This document shows positions 14,474-22,054 of a DNA stretch of 25,197 nucleotides, piece by piece. The translations under genes were made by a program, and so were the position numbers. The stretch is taken from positions 1-25,197 of the forward strand of contig JBEDUR010000061.1 of NCBI GenBank assembly GCA_040414865.1, given 5' to 3'. Below the pieces are notes generated by a model that was not told where the DNA came from, did not search any database, and saw nothing but the letters and a program-made list of their open reading frames with translations. Source of the DNA: Palsa-461 sp040414865 (GTDB taxonomy: Bacteria > Actinomycetota > Acidimicrobiia > Acidimicrobiales > RAAP-2). The first letter of the stretch is position 1; each line of letters starts with the position of its first letter.

Positions 14474-14836
14474 TTAGCGCTGGGACCGACGGCGGGGGGA
14501 AGGCTCGGCCTTGGTGGTCTCCACGCGGCAGTCGTCACAAAGCAACACACCCGAGTGCATCCGGGTCGGCCCGTGCTCTCCGCACGACGCGCAGCGGTGG
14601 CCGAAGTAGACCAGCTTGTCGGCCGGTGGGGCCGGCGCCACAAGGGACTCCAAGCGACGCTGGACGGCAGGGATGAGCCGCCACCGCGGCTCTTCGGCCC
14701 CGCCGTTGCTCGAGCCATTGTGATTGCTCCTCCCGTTGGGTTCCGGCTCCACCAGCCCGAAGGTGACCAGGGCGCGTAGCACGGAATCGAACCGGGCGAG
14801 CGTGCCCTCCCTGGGCTCAGCGGGCTGCGAACTCAC
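14474..14836 (-). CDS. Small zinc-ribbon protein of unknown function
   Basis: A 120-residue protein I do not recognise by name. The C-terminal half has two CxxC pairs, RCASCGEHGP and LLCDDC, the pattern of a four-Cys zinc ribbon. The N-terminal half (LARFDSVLRALVTFGLVEP, then RWRLIPAVQRRLESLV) could be a small winged-helix-like unit, with an Asn/Gly/Ser-rich linker in the wing position. This hints at a nucleic-acid-binding or regulatory role, which is inference. The start is GTG at 14836 with GGGG about 12 bases upstream. It converges on ctaG with 6 bases between stops. No partner gene is on its strand upstream. Confidence 0.65.
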   Translation of the reverse strand: MSSQPAEPREGTLARFDSVLRALVTFGLVEPEPNGRSNHNGSSNGGAEEPRWRLIPAVQRRLESLVAPAPPADKLVYFGHRCASCGEHGPTRMHSGVLLCDDCRVETTKAEPSPRRRSQR

Positions 14837-15089
14837 CTGGTCAACCCCATCGGATCAGCTCGATCACCCACTCCCGGCTCCAGTCCCTATCGACCTCCCG
14901 GCCTGGTCGTTCTACCATCCCGCACCCAGACGCAAGCATCGGGTTGGCCCGGGCGCTGAGCGGCCGGCGCCGTGGTTCGGGGCAGCCAGGACACCTCGAG
15001 TGCGTCAAATCCGGGCACGACCGGACTGGCCGACCAAAAGCTCCTGATTCAGAGGGTAAACGCTCGCTAGGGAAACGGGCGGCAGTGAA
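14837..15089. other. Intergenic region with no supportable gene
   Basis: Nothing coding is recognised. TCAAATCCGGGC near 15006 copies the T-arm core of the tRNA-Pro above, but no other tRNA part is present. Confidence 0.5.
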
Positions 15090-15450
15090 TCCGGCCAGGG
15101 CTCAGTACGGCACCGATGGCTGGCGCCGCTCGGCGCCCTGTAGCGAGTGGGACGTGGGTGACCTGGTCGCGCACGTCATCACCGGCGCGTGCCCTCCCCA
15201 CAGGGGGTGAGGTCCGCGAAATGGACCGCGATGGCGGTCTCGCGGACGCGTTCGCCGACTCCTTCGACAGCGTCGCCGCCTCGGCCGACCCGACGACTTC
15301 GGCGATCGTCGTCATCAGCATGTTTGCCGACCAACCGTCCCAGTCGCTCGTGGGCGGCTGCGCCGACACCCGCTTGCACCTGGGACCTCGCCCGGATCAC
15401 CGGCCAACACGAACGGCTCTACCCCGACGGGGTGCCTCAGTGCGCCGCTG
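15090..15450 (+). pseudogene. Frameshifted mycothiol-dependent maleylpyruvate isomerase-like gene
   Basis: Three neighbouring stretches in three frames resemble consecutive parts of the mycothiol-maleylpyruvate isomerase N-terminal (TIGR03083/TIGR03086-like) family. Frame 1 encodes WRRSAPCSEWDVGDLVAHV (15118-15174), the usual Pro-Cys-x-x-W-x-V-x-x-L-x-x-H segment. Frame 2 encodes GGLADAFADSFDSVAAS (from about 15233), placed where the family has an acidic-Ala-rich helix. Frame 3 encodes TWDLARITGQHERLYPDGV (15378-15434), matching the conserved H-x-W-D-L-A-R-A-T-G-x-x-x-x-L-x-x-x-x segment. At least two frameshifts are needed. Family members use mycothiol in actinomycetes to isomerise maleylpyruvate or modify thiols. 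The family recognition is from memory. Confidence 0.7.
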
Positions 15451-15597
15451 CTCAACTTCTGCGGGCGGGCGGTCTGATCACCCCTACCGGACGGCCGTGC
15501 GCCAGCGGTAGAGGGCCGCCAGCGAAACCGGGGTGCGGACGTTCACCGCTCGGGCTGGGACTGTTGTCGAAAGGGTCGCTGAGCTCGAGGCTGATGC

Positions 15598-15855
15598 CTA
15601 GCCCACGAGCACGGGAGTGCCGGCCTCGTTCAAGATCCGGCGGACGGTCGCTGGGATGCCGGAGCGGACCACCTCCGCTTCAAGGGGCGTGAGGGTATCG
15701 AAGAGGGCGTCGACGACGAGGTGAGCGGCGGCGCGCTCGGTGGGGGCTTCGGTCAAAGCCTCACGGACAGCAGCCAAGAGCCTTTGGCGGCGGCGGTGCT
15801 CCTCTGGGCTTTGTCGCATCTCAAGCGGGCTTTGTCTCATGTCAAAGTAGGACAA
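15598..15855 (-). CDS. Small hypothetical protein with duplicated MRQSP N-terminus
   Basis: An 85-residue frame, not recognised. The first residues contain MRQSPLE then MRQSPEE, a near-exact 21-base tandem duplication. The rest is a helical, Ala/Arg/Glu-rich chain with HLVVDALFDTLTPLEAEVVRSGI and ATVRRILNEAG, which looks folded and conserved-like. The start is uncertain: TTG at 15855, ATG at 15840 or ATG at 15819. AGAGGAG lies inside the second repeat, so the repeat may serve as a leader. There is no signal peptide. It may be an orphan gene in the decaying region next to the isomerase pseudogene. Confidence 0.5.
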   Translation of the reverse strand: MSYFDMRQSPLEMRQSPEEHRRRQRLLAAVREALTEAPTERAAAHLVVDALFDTLTPLEAEVVRSGIPATVRRILNEAGTPVLVG

Positions 15856-16154
15856 CGCCCCGAATGAAGCCGTTAGTCCAGGTGAGGCTAAGAACGCCCT
15901 AAGTTTGGGTAGCTGTATGTGCAGCTGCCTGTGCTCGCGGATGCGCGTCCAGGATCAACCGGCAGCCGCAGCGACGAACAGACCAGGCTGCTCACCGGCG
16001 TGTGACGATCCCTCGCAGACGGCAGGCTGAGCAGGGAAGGCCCACCGGCGACTCCTGGTGTCATCGGGCCCGATCACCGCCTGAGTTGGGACCATGGAGC
16101 GTCGCGAACGGCTCTGCGTTGACAATCCGCTGGTCGCGGGAGGGAACATCGCGC
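15856..16154. other. Leader region of the secreted hydrolase
   Basis: No gene is seen. TTGACA at 16119-16124 is a perfect -35 box. GAACAT at 16144-16149 is a poor -10 at 19-base spacing, and GGGAGGG at 16139-16144 is a ribosome site. In this arrangement promoter and ribosome site overlap, so the promoter call is weak. Confidence 0.35.
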
Positions 16155-17987
16155 GTGCCCTTAGGCCAACGACGACGGCGATGGCACCTCCAGGTCGGGT
16201 TGGTCGGCGTTCTCGCTTGTCTGGTCTCGACGCTGACCGTTCCGACCGCGGCTGCCGGGCGTGTCGAAAGGCCCTACGGACGGCTCACCTGCGGCCCGAA
16301 GTTTGGCGTGGTGTTCTGTCCGGGCGGCTTTGTGGGTGGTCGTGATTTGCGGGTCCCGTCCTTCGACGGCGTTCCCATCGACGCCGACCTCACCCTGCCG
16401 GCCGCCGGACCGCCCCCATACCCGCTCGTCGTCCTGCTCCACGGGCTCGGAGGAAACAAACACGCGACGGAGTCGTCCTCGCCAGACGGGAGCCTCGACA
16501 ATGTCACACTGGCCTCACAGGGTTGGGCGGTCCTTTCCTTTAGCGCTCGTGGATTCGCCGGATCGTGCGGCACGGCCGCGTCGCGCGCGGCCTCTCCGGC
16601 CTGCGCGCGAGGGTGGCTCCACCTGGCCGATCAGCGCTACGAAGTCCGAGACGCCCAGTACCTATCAGGACTGCTGGTCGACGAGGGTTACGCCAAGCCG
16701 GGCATCGCCGTCTCAGGCATCTCCTACGGCGGGGCGCAGGCGCTCGAACTGGCCATGCTGAAGAACCGCATCGAGCTCGAGAACGGCCGCCTGGTCCCCT
16801 TCGTCAGCCCGGGCAAGCACATCCCCATGACGGTGGCGGCCGTCTATGCCGTCTGGCCGTGGGAGGACTACGTGAGTGCGCTGCAACCCAACGGGCGGAC
16901 CGTCGGGGCGGGCAGCTCGATCAGCGATCGCGAGCCGATCGGGGTGGTCAAGGCGTCGTGGTCGACCATCTTGGACGCGGCAGAGGCTGACCTCGGCCAT
17001 CTGCCGCCGCCGATCTCGATGCATCGCTCTGACCTCCTCGACTGGCAGCGCGAGGCATTGGCCGGCGAGCCGTACCCTTCTGCCCTTTCGGCCGCCCTGC
17101 AGGGCCTGCAGCGTTACCACTCGGCCATCGGGATCCCGGCCCCCAATGGAGGGCCGGCACCCACGGCCATCCAGAGCGGGTTCACCGATTCGCTGTTCCC
17201 GGTGACCGAGGCGCTTCGCTTCGCGGCCCAGGCCCATAGGCGCGGCTCGGGAGCGCCGCTGCTCGAGATCTTCGACGACGTTGGCCATGCCTGGGCCCAG
17301 AACAAGCAGCCCGACCTCTCTTTCGACAACCGGACGGGCATCGCCTTTCTGGACGCGGCGGTCCGGTTCCACCGTCGTCCCCAGACCGGGGTGCTCGTCC
17401 GGGCTCAGACCTGTCCGGCGAGCGCCCCGTCGGGTCGCACCGAGTGGGCCCCCTCATTTTCGGCGCTTGCCCCGGCCAAGGCGATCATCACCGCTTCGGC
17501 TGGGCAGGTGGTCACCTCGAGCGGCGGTGACCCAGCCGTCGCCGCCGCCCTGAACGCGACGAGCGAGCCCCTCTGTCATCAGCTGCCCGTCACCGCCGAG
17601 CCGGGAACCGCCAGCTACGTCCTCCCGGACCATCGTCGCGAGCTCCACGTCCTCGGCGGGGTGTCCGTCACGGCCACCCTCACCGTCACCGGAACCGACC
17701 CCGAGCTCGTCGGGCGCCTGTGGGACGTCTCCCCCGATGGCACCAGCCGCCAGATCATCGAGATGGGCGCGATTCGCCCCTCGGTCAACCAATCGATCGC
17801 AACTCAGGCCACCGCGACCGCTGCCGAGCGGGTGGAGTTCGAGCTCCCGCCCAATGACTACGTGGTGGCGCCGGGCCACACCTTGGAGCTCGAGCTTCTC
17901 GGGCGCAGCCCGCCGTTCTTCCAGGTCTCGAAGGGCACCTTCTCAATCACCGTTTCGAACCTGCGCGCGACAGTGCCGCTGGCCTAA
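16155..17987 (+). CDS. Secreted alpha/beta hydrolase, CocE/S15 (X-Pro dipeptidyl-peptidase-like) type
   Basis: A 610-residue exported serine hydrolase. The N-terminus has RRRR then a hydrophobic stretch (about 12-33) ending in PTAAAG, a typical signal peptide cut near residue 34-35. The catalytic domain (about 55-420) has HGLGGNKH as oxyanion segment, Ser190 in GISYGG, Asp345 in SGFTDSLFPV and His378 in DDVGHAW. The C-terminal third (about 435-610) is beta-rich (VTATLTVTGTDPELVGRLWDV), like the jelly-roll domain of CocE/PepX proteins. GTG at 16155 with GGGAGGG upstream was chosen. Upstream sequence in frame is not signal-like. Substrate may be a peptide or an ester. It is monocistronic and converges on the di-iron gene. 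Confidence 0.9.
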   Translation: MPLGQRRRRWHLQVGLVGVLACLVSTLTVPTAAAGRVERPYGRLTCGPKFGVVFCPGGFVGGRDLRVPSFDGVPIDADLTLPAAGPPPYPLVVLLHGLGGNKHATESSSPDGSLDNVTLASQGWAVLSFSARGFAGSCGTAASRAASPACARGWLHLADQRYEVRDAQYLSGLLVDEGYAKPGIAVSGISYGGAQALELAMLKNRIELENGRLVPFVSPGKHIPMTVAAVYAVWPWEDYVSALQPNGRTVGAGSSISDREPIGVVKASWSTILDAAEADLGHLPPPISMHRSDLLDWQREALAGEPYPSALSAALQGLQRYHSAIGIPAPNGGPAPTAIQSGFTDSLFPVTEALRFAAQAHRRGSGAPLLEIFDDVGHAWAQNKQPDLSFDNRTGIAFLDAAVRFHRRPQTGVLVRAQTCPASAPSGRTEWAPSFSALAPAKAIITASAGQVVTSSGGDPAVAAALNATSEPLCHQLPVTAEPGTASYVLPDHRRELHVLGGVSVTATLTVTGTDPELVGRLWDVSPDGTSRQIIEMGAIRPSVNQSIATQATATAAERVEFELPPNDYVVAPGHTLELELLGRSPPFFQVSKGTFSITVSNLRATVPLA

Positions 17988-18076
17988 GCGAAACGCGGCG
18001 ATGGGTGAGCCGGAATCGGCCGACAAGATCGGCCGGATGATGGCGCGCAGCCCTTCCAGCGCACGACCGGGAATGA

Positions 18077-18101
18077 GCCGACGCCGAGCACCTCGGTCGG
18101 C
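18077..18101. terminator. Candidate hairpin between convergent genes
   Basis: GCCGAC (18077-18082) plus CGAG (18085-18088) can pair with CTCGGTCGGC (18092-18101), leaving a two-base GC bulge and a three-base loop. It lies in the 128-base gap between the hydrolase stop and the di-iron gene stop. No T-tract follows. Terminator function is inferred from position. Confidence 0.35.
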
Positions 18102-18115
18102 TTCGGCGCTTGGCC

Positions 18116-19153
18116 TCAGGCGGCCAGCGAGTGGAACTCGGCCAGGATGTCGGACCCATGCCCGCGCGCCAGGCACCAGCGCTCCACCTCGCCGAGGGTG
18201 GCAGCCCGGCTCTGGTCCCGACCCGGTCCCAAGCTCTGGTGCAGCAGGTGATCCCAGAGCGCGCCGATCATCTCGACCCCGGCATGCCGCTTGCCCCCCT
18301 CCCCGATCCAGGTGCGGTCGCGCAGCTCGGTCAGCGCGGTCGAGAGGTAGGCGACGTGCGGCGTCTCATCGGCCCGGATGTGGCTCACCAGCTGACCAGC
18401 GGCGCCGTCACCAGCGACGAGGTCAGGGTCCGAGAGCCACGCCTCGGCCCAGCGGAAGGTGTGGAACGCGGAGACCTCAATGAAGAGCACCCGGATCATC
18501 AGGGTGACCATGGCCTCGAGCTGCGGGTCGATGTCGGCCGGGAGCCTGCGCTCGGGCTCGGCACCCTCGCGCCCGCGCGGCCCGAATCCCATCCGGGCGA
18601 GCATGCCCTCGATGTCGAGGTCCTCGGCCCGAGTCTCGAACGCGAGGTCGCGAGCGGCGAACCACATGTCCTTGTGGCCAGCTTCCTCCTCCCACCCGGC
18701 CTCGTCACGCCCGTGGGCTTCGAACAGTCCGCCGCCCAGGTGCGCAATCGCCGTGCCCGTGATCTCCTCGTCGAAGTGACGCTGAAGGTCCGTCGGCTTG
18801 AGCAGTCGGATGTTGGCCCCGTAGCCCTCGACGGTGCCGATGCGGGTCAGAGTGGCGATGAGCGGTTCGGCGATCCCCTGTCCGATCAGAAAGCGCGCCT
18901 GGGCGACGTTGGGGTAATGCTCCCCCCACAGCTCCATGGGCACCTCGATGACCGGCTTGCCGAAGACCTCGCGGTGATTGGCGCGCCACGCTTCGATCGC
19001 AGGCACTCGGAACTTCGTCCGGGGCGAGACGTAGAGCCCATCCGCGGTAAACCCGCCATGGCATCGCACGCCACCGGCGATGAGCGGTTCCTCCACCTCC
19101 ACGTCGGCCAGAAGCTCCGCCTCGGTGAACTCGAGCTGGGCAGTGACGGCCAC
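18116..19153 (-). CDS. Putative ferritin-like di-iron protein
   Basis: A 345-residue protein, not recognised at the family-name level. Two ExxH motifs, Glu157-His160 in EEEAGHKDMWFAARD and Glu263-His266 in RADETPHVAYL, flank a helix with Glu226 in RVLFIEVSAFHTF. This Glu/ExxH pattern, on mainly helical sequence, is that of carboxylate-bridged di-iron proteins such as ferritin-like oxygenases and ribonucleotide reductase relatives. A fourth Glu may be Glu145 in GGLFEAHGRD. A role as a di-iron oxygenase or oxidase is plausible; substrate unknown. GTG at 19153 follows GGGGAGGA. The upstream GTG at 19168 would put that ribosome site inside the gene. It is divergent from a TetR gene 27 bases away, which is its likely regulator. 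Confidence 0.85.
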   Translation of the reverse strand: MAVTAQLEFTEAELLADVEVEEPLIAGGVRCHGGFTADGLYVSPRTKFRVPAIEAWRANHREVFGKPVIEVPMELWGEHYPNVAQARFLIGQGIAEPLIATLTRIGTVEGYGANIRLLKPTDLQRHFDEEITGTAIAHLGGGLFEAHGRDEAGWEEEAGHKDMWFAARDLAFETRAEDLDIEGMLARMGFGPRGREGAEPERRLPADIDPQLEAMVTLMIRVLFIEVSAFHTFRWAEAWLSDPDLVAGDGAAGQLVSHIRADETPHVAYLSTALTELRDRTWIGEGGKRHAGVEMIGALWDHLLHQSLGPGRDQSRAATLGEVERWCLARGHGSDILAEFHSLAA

Positions 19154-19180
19154 GGCTCCTCCCCTCACTTGTGAACCTCA

Positions 19181-19771
19181 GTGTATAAACTCATCGGTAT
19201 ACCTGTCCAGACCAAGCTCCTTCCCCGCGCCGAGCGGCGGGCCTCAATCCTGCGGGGCGCCGCCGAGGCCTTTGCCCGCTCCGGGTTCGCCCACACCTCG
19301 ATGGAGGACGTCGCCAATGCCTGCGGCGTGACCCGGCTCATCCTCTACCGCCACTTCGAGACAAAGGAGGATCTGTATCGGGCGGTGCTCCAAGAGGTCT
19401 TCGACCGCATCGGCGAGGAGCTGGAGGCCGGTCTGGCGGGCAGCCAGCGACGCGGCTTGGGCGCTCGGGTCCTCCTCACGGTGGCCCGTGAGGAGCCGGC
19501 GGCGTTCACGCTCCTCTGGCGGCACGCTGCCCGCGAGCCCCAGTTCGCCGGATACGCCTACGAGCTGCGGTCGATCTCGGCCGAGGTTCTCCGCCAGTTC
19601 GTGGGGCTCGACGGGGACGACGTGCTCGGCGCGTGGATGGGTGAGGCGCTTTTCGGCTGGTTGATTGAGGCGACGCTGTGGTGGCTCGAACTGGGTGACT
19701 CTGCGCTCGATGACGAGTTCATCGAGCGAACAACCACGGGGTTGTCCGCGCTGCGAACCGCCTGGGCTTGA
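19181..19771 (+). CDS. TetR-family transcriptional regulator
   Basis: A 196-residue TetR-type regulator. The N-terminal DNA-binding domain is ERRASILRGAAEAFARSGF, then TSMEDVANACGVTRLILYRHF, then ETKEDLYRAVL. The rest is the helical effector-binding and dimer domain with an aromatic pocket (FGWLIEATLWWLELG). GTG at 19181 is the only in-frame start before the HTH. No ribosome site precedes it, so a leaderless message is possible. It is divergent from the di-iron gene with only 27 bases between starts, so its operator must overlap both starts. GGTATACC at 19196-19203 is an 8-bp palindrome just inside the gene. Confidence 0.93.
   Translation: MYKLIGIPVQTKLLPRAERRASILRGAAEAFARSGFAHTSMEDVANACGVTRLILYRHFETKEDLYRAVLQEVFDRIGEELEAGLAGSQRRGLGARVLLTVAREEPAAFTLLWRHAAREPQFAGYAYELRSISAEVLRQFVGLDGDDVLGAWMGEALFGWLIEATLWWLELGDSALDDEFIERTTTGLSALRTAWA
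19183..19203. promoter_or_regulatory. Candidate TetR operator at the gene start
   Basis: GTATA (19183-19187) and TATAC (19198-19202) form an inverted repeat with 10 bases between, and GGTATACC (19196-19203) is itself a palindrome. Both lie at the start of the TetR gene, close to the divergent promoter zone. Binding is inferred from position and symmetry. Confidence 0.35.
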
Positions 19772-20242
19772 GCTTGTGGGCCACTTGGTTCGCTTGACGG
19801 GCCTCGAACAACGAAGCCAGCGGCGCCGCGAACAGCTCGCGTGTGCTCGTTCTTCGGTCGTCGCCGGGCTCGCTGCTCGGCGGCAACAAAGCCGCTCGTC
19901 AGAAACAGGTGGCCCGCTCGGTTGGTGGGCGTAGTACGCCCTGGCGTTGGGGGATGTCGCACTGGGCGGTAACACCTGTGAACCTCAGGCTTGGGGACCA
20001 TTCCGACAAAACCACCTACGCTCGGTCGATTCAAGAGCGCGGTTATGCCCAGATGATGATCGAAAGTTCTCGTGAGCGGCCTGCTTCTCCCATCGGTGGG
20101 CGATACACGGCCCCAATCCCGCGAAGAGGGACCTTTGTCAGGATCGAACGACCGCTCCGCCTCTTGGGGGTCGAGCGTCAAGGCATTCGAAGTTTTGCGT
20201 CGTGTTCGTGGACATCGTCTCAAGAAGGCTCTGGAGGTAGTC
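19772..20242. other. Intergenic region with no supportable gene
   Basis: Open frames exist on both strands, but none has a ribosome site or recognisable sequence. The downstream gene's frame is open from 20072, yet its strong ribosome site is at 20233. TACGCT at 20017-20022 could be a -10, without a convincing -35. Confidence 0.5.
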
Positions 20243-20695
20243 ATGGCCGACCTCAGAGATCTCGAGCGACGGTTGACAAATCGCGTTGTGAACCCAGGGA
20301 CTGTGGCGCTGCTGCGACGCGGGTTGGGACCATCCACGTATGCGCTTATCGAAACGGTTGGCCGCAAGAGCGGCGAGGCACGGGTGACGCCAGTAGCCAA
20401 CGGGCTCGACGGCGACACATTCTGGCTCATCGCCGGCCTCGGGAAGCAGGCCAGCTTTGTTCGCAACCTCGCCGTCAACCCGCGGGCACGGGTCCTTGCC
20501 CGACCGGCCCACCTCCGGGATGGTTGGCGGGCGAACTGGCGTTCCGGGAAGGCGGTTCCGTTGCCCGACGACGACCCCTGGGTCCGGCACAAGCAACTGG
20601 GCCGCGGTCGCCCCTTCTACCGGCTGGACGGCATCCTTCTTCGTCGCCTCGCCGCCGGCGGCCAAGCCCTCACGGTTCGGATTGACCTCGACTAG
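20243..20695 (+). CDS. Deazaflavin (F420)-dependent nitroreductase-like oxidoreductase (DUF385 type)
   Basis: A 150-residue protein of the deazaflavin-dependent nitroreductase (Ddn/DUF385) family, a split-barrel fold that uses coenzyme F420. The conserved segment is LIETVGRKSGEARVTPVANGLDGDTFWLIAG, then GKQASFVRNLAVNPRARVLA, then the C-terminal RGRPFYRLDGILLRRLA. Members reduce quinones or nitro compounds, mainly in actinomycetes. ATG at 20243 has GGAGG at 20233-20237 with ideal spacing. Length is typical. It stands alone on the plus strand. Coenzyme F420 use is inferred from the family. Confidence 0.92.
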   Translation: MADLRDLERRLTNRVVNPGTVALLRRGLGPSTYALIETVGRKSGEARVTPVANGLDGDTFWLIAGLGKQASFVRNLAVNPRARVLARPAHLRDGWRANWRSGKAVPLPDDDPWVRHKQLGRGRPFYRLDGILLRRLAAGGQALTVRIDLD

Positions 20696-20735
20696 GCGAT
20701 CCCGCTCACCAGGCCTTGCCCCACGCCAGCTGCGC

Positions 20736-20780
20736 CTCGGACGGGGGTGGCACGCGTCGGGCAAACGTCCGAGACACCCC
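20736..20780 (+). other. Interleaved inverted repeats downstream of the F420-type gene
   Basis: CTCGGACG (20736-20743) pairs perfectly with CGTCCGAG (20766-20773). GGGGTG (20744-20749), directly after the first arm, pairs with CACCCC (20775-20780), just after the second. The two stems interleave, so both cannot form as nested hairpins. They could form a pseudoknot or alternative structures. It starts 41 bases after the gene's stop, so an unusual terminator is the simplest alternative. Confidence 0.45.
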
Positions 20781-20935
20781 TAAGAGCCCGAAAACACCCC
20801 CCTGGTAACGCAACCGAAGATGACCTCTGAAGGCCCACCAAACCACTGCCCTCCGCTGCGATCCGTTCGCGCTCGAGGTGGTGGCAGGTCAGTTTGAGCG
20901 CGAGGCTGGTCGCAGACTTGTGGTCCGGACATCCC

Positions 20936-21700
20936 ATGACCGACGAAACGCCTGAGCGACCAATGTCCAATTCCGGTGGGGGAAGGGTCGAGCATCTCAA
21001 CCTCTCAGGCCGGCATGTCCACGGCCTGAACCTCGACGGGGCGAAGGTGACCGACGCCCTCCTCTGCGACGCCGATGTCTCCGGCGACATCGAGGGGCTG
21101 CGAATCAATGGTGTCGAGGTCGCTCCACTCGTATCGGCCGAACTTGACCGTCGGTTCCCTGAAAGGATGAAGCTCCGGGCTATTGACATCGAGGGACTCC
21201 GCGACGCGTGGTCGATGCTTGAGGGACTCTGGGCCAAAACCACCGAGCGAGCCACCCAACTGCCCGAACAGCTGCAGCATCGCCAGGTCAACGACGAATG
21301 GAGCTTCGTCGAGACCCTTCGGCATTTGATCTTTGCTACCGATTGCTGGCTGCATCGCGCTGTGCTCCAGACCCGTCGCCCTTACCACCCCTGGGGTCTC
21401 CCCTGGACCGGCGTCCCGAGCGAATGGGTTCGCGCCCTTGGACTGGATGTTTCCGCCTCGCCCGGACTGATCGACCTGATCCCGGTCCGCCAGGAGCGTC
21501 AGCGAGCGGTGCGGACCACGCTGGAGGACCTCGACGAAAGCCAACTGGCCGAGGTTCGCTCGACTCCTGATGATCCGGGTCACCCCAACGGCAATCACAC
21601 TGTGCTGCACTCTCTCCACGTTCTGCTGAACGAGGAGTGGGAACACCACCGTTATGCAGTGCGGGACTTGGAGGTCCTCGATCCCGGAACCCGATATTGA
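20936..21700 (+). CDS. DinB-family protein with pentapeptide-like N-terminal part
   Basis: A 254-residue protein. Residues about 17-60 (VEHLNLSGRHVHG, LNLDGAKVTDALLCDADVSG) have the A/L-x-L-x-x five-residue rhythm of pentapeptide-type beta-helix coils. Residues about 85-245 form a DinB-type four-helix bundle: EWSFVETLRHLIFATDCWLHRAV with His130, and a C-terminal helix HSLHVLLNEEWEHHRYAVRDL with His237 and His238. These would supply the His metal site of the family. DinB-type proteins are often thiol-dependent S-transferases (mycothiol or bacillithiol) in actinomycetes, inferred here. ATG at 20936 was chosen: weak ribosome site, and ATG 20963 or TTG 20894 are alternatives. Confidence 0.88.
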   Translation: MTDETPERPMSNSGGGRVEHLNLSGRHVHGLNLDGAKVTDALLCDADVSGDIEGLRINGVEVAPLVSAELDRRFPERMKLRAIDIEGLRDAWSMLEGLWAKTTERATQLPEQLQHRQVNDEWSFVETLRHLIFATDCWLHRAVLQTRRPYHPWGLPWTGVPSEWVRALGLDVSASPGLIDLIPVRQERQRAVRTTLEDLDESQLAEVRSTPDDPGHPNGNHTVLHSLHVLLNEEWEHHRYAVRDLEVLDPGTRY

Positions 21701-22054
21701 TCGGGCAGGTGGAAGGCGTCCTCCAGCACAGGTTTCCTCCTCTTTCCGGTGCTGGTAGTGCCAGGAGCCCCCGAGAAGGAGGCTGAGTCCATGTGACGCC
21801 GTTGCCGGTGCCTTGCGGCTGCCCCCCGAAGTTACCGGCGGGTCAGGACCTGCCGATGACGTCGCTGTCCGAGCCGCGCGGCAGAATGCTTCTGTGGGTG
21901 CTGAATTGGCCGGACTGGGCCCCGCCCGTGGGGAGCGAGGCTGTCCGGCGCCTTCCGCGATCTGGCGACTGACCAGGAGCGTCGCCTCCCGCGCCTCGAT
22001 CATCGATGCCAACCCCTACTCCTCTCTGCCCGGGCGCGTGAAGGAGGTGAGACG
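21701..22054. other. Intergenic region with no supportable gene
   Basis: Small frames on both strands lack ribosome sites and match nothing I know. AAGGAGGTGA at 22041-22050 is the ribosome site of the next gene. Confidence 0.5.

Noticed and set aside
15006..15017. tRNA-like core TCAAATCCGGGC
   Set aside because: No acceptor or anticodon stem surrounds it; shared T-arm letters alone do not make a tRNA or attachment site.
19170..19988. 12-base repeat TGTGAACCTCAG on either side of the TetR gene
   Set aside because: Such 12-base matches are expected several times by chance in 25 kb, and nothing else ties the two copies together.
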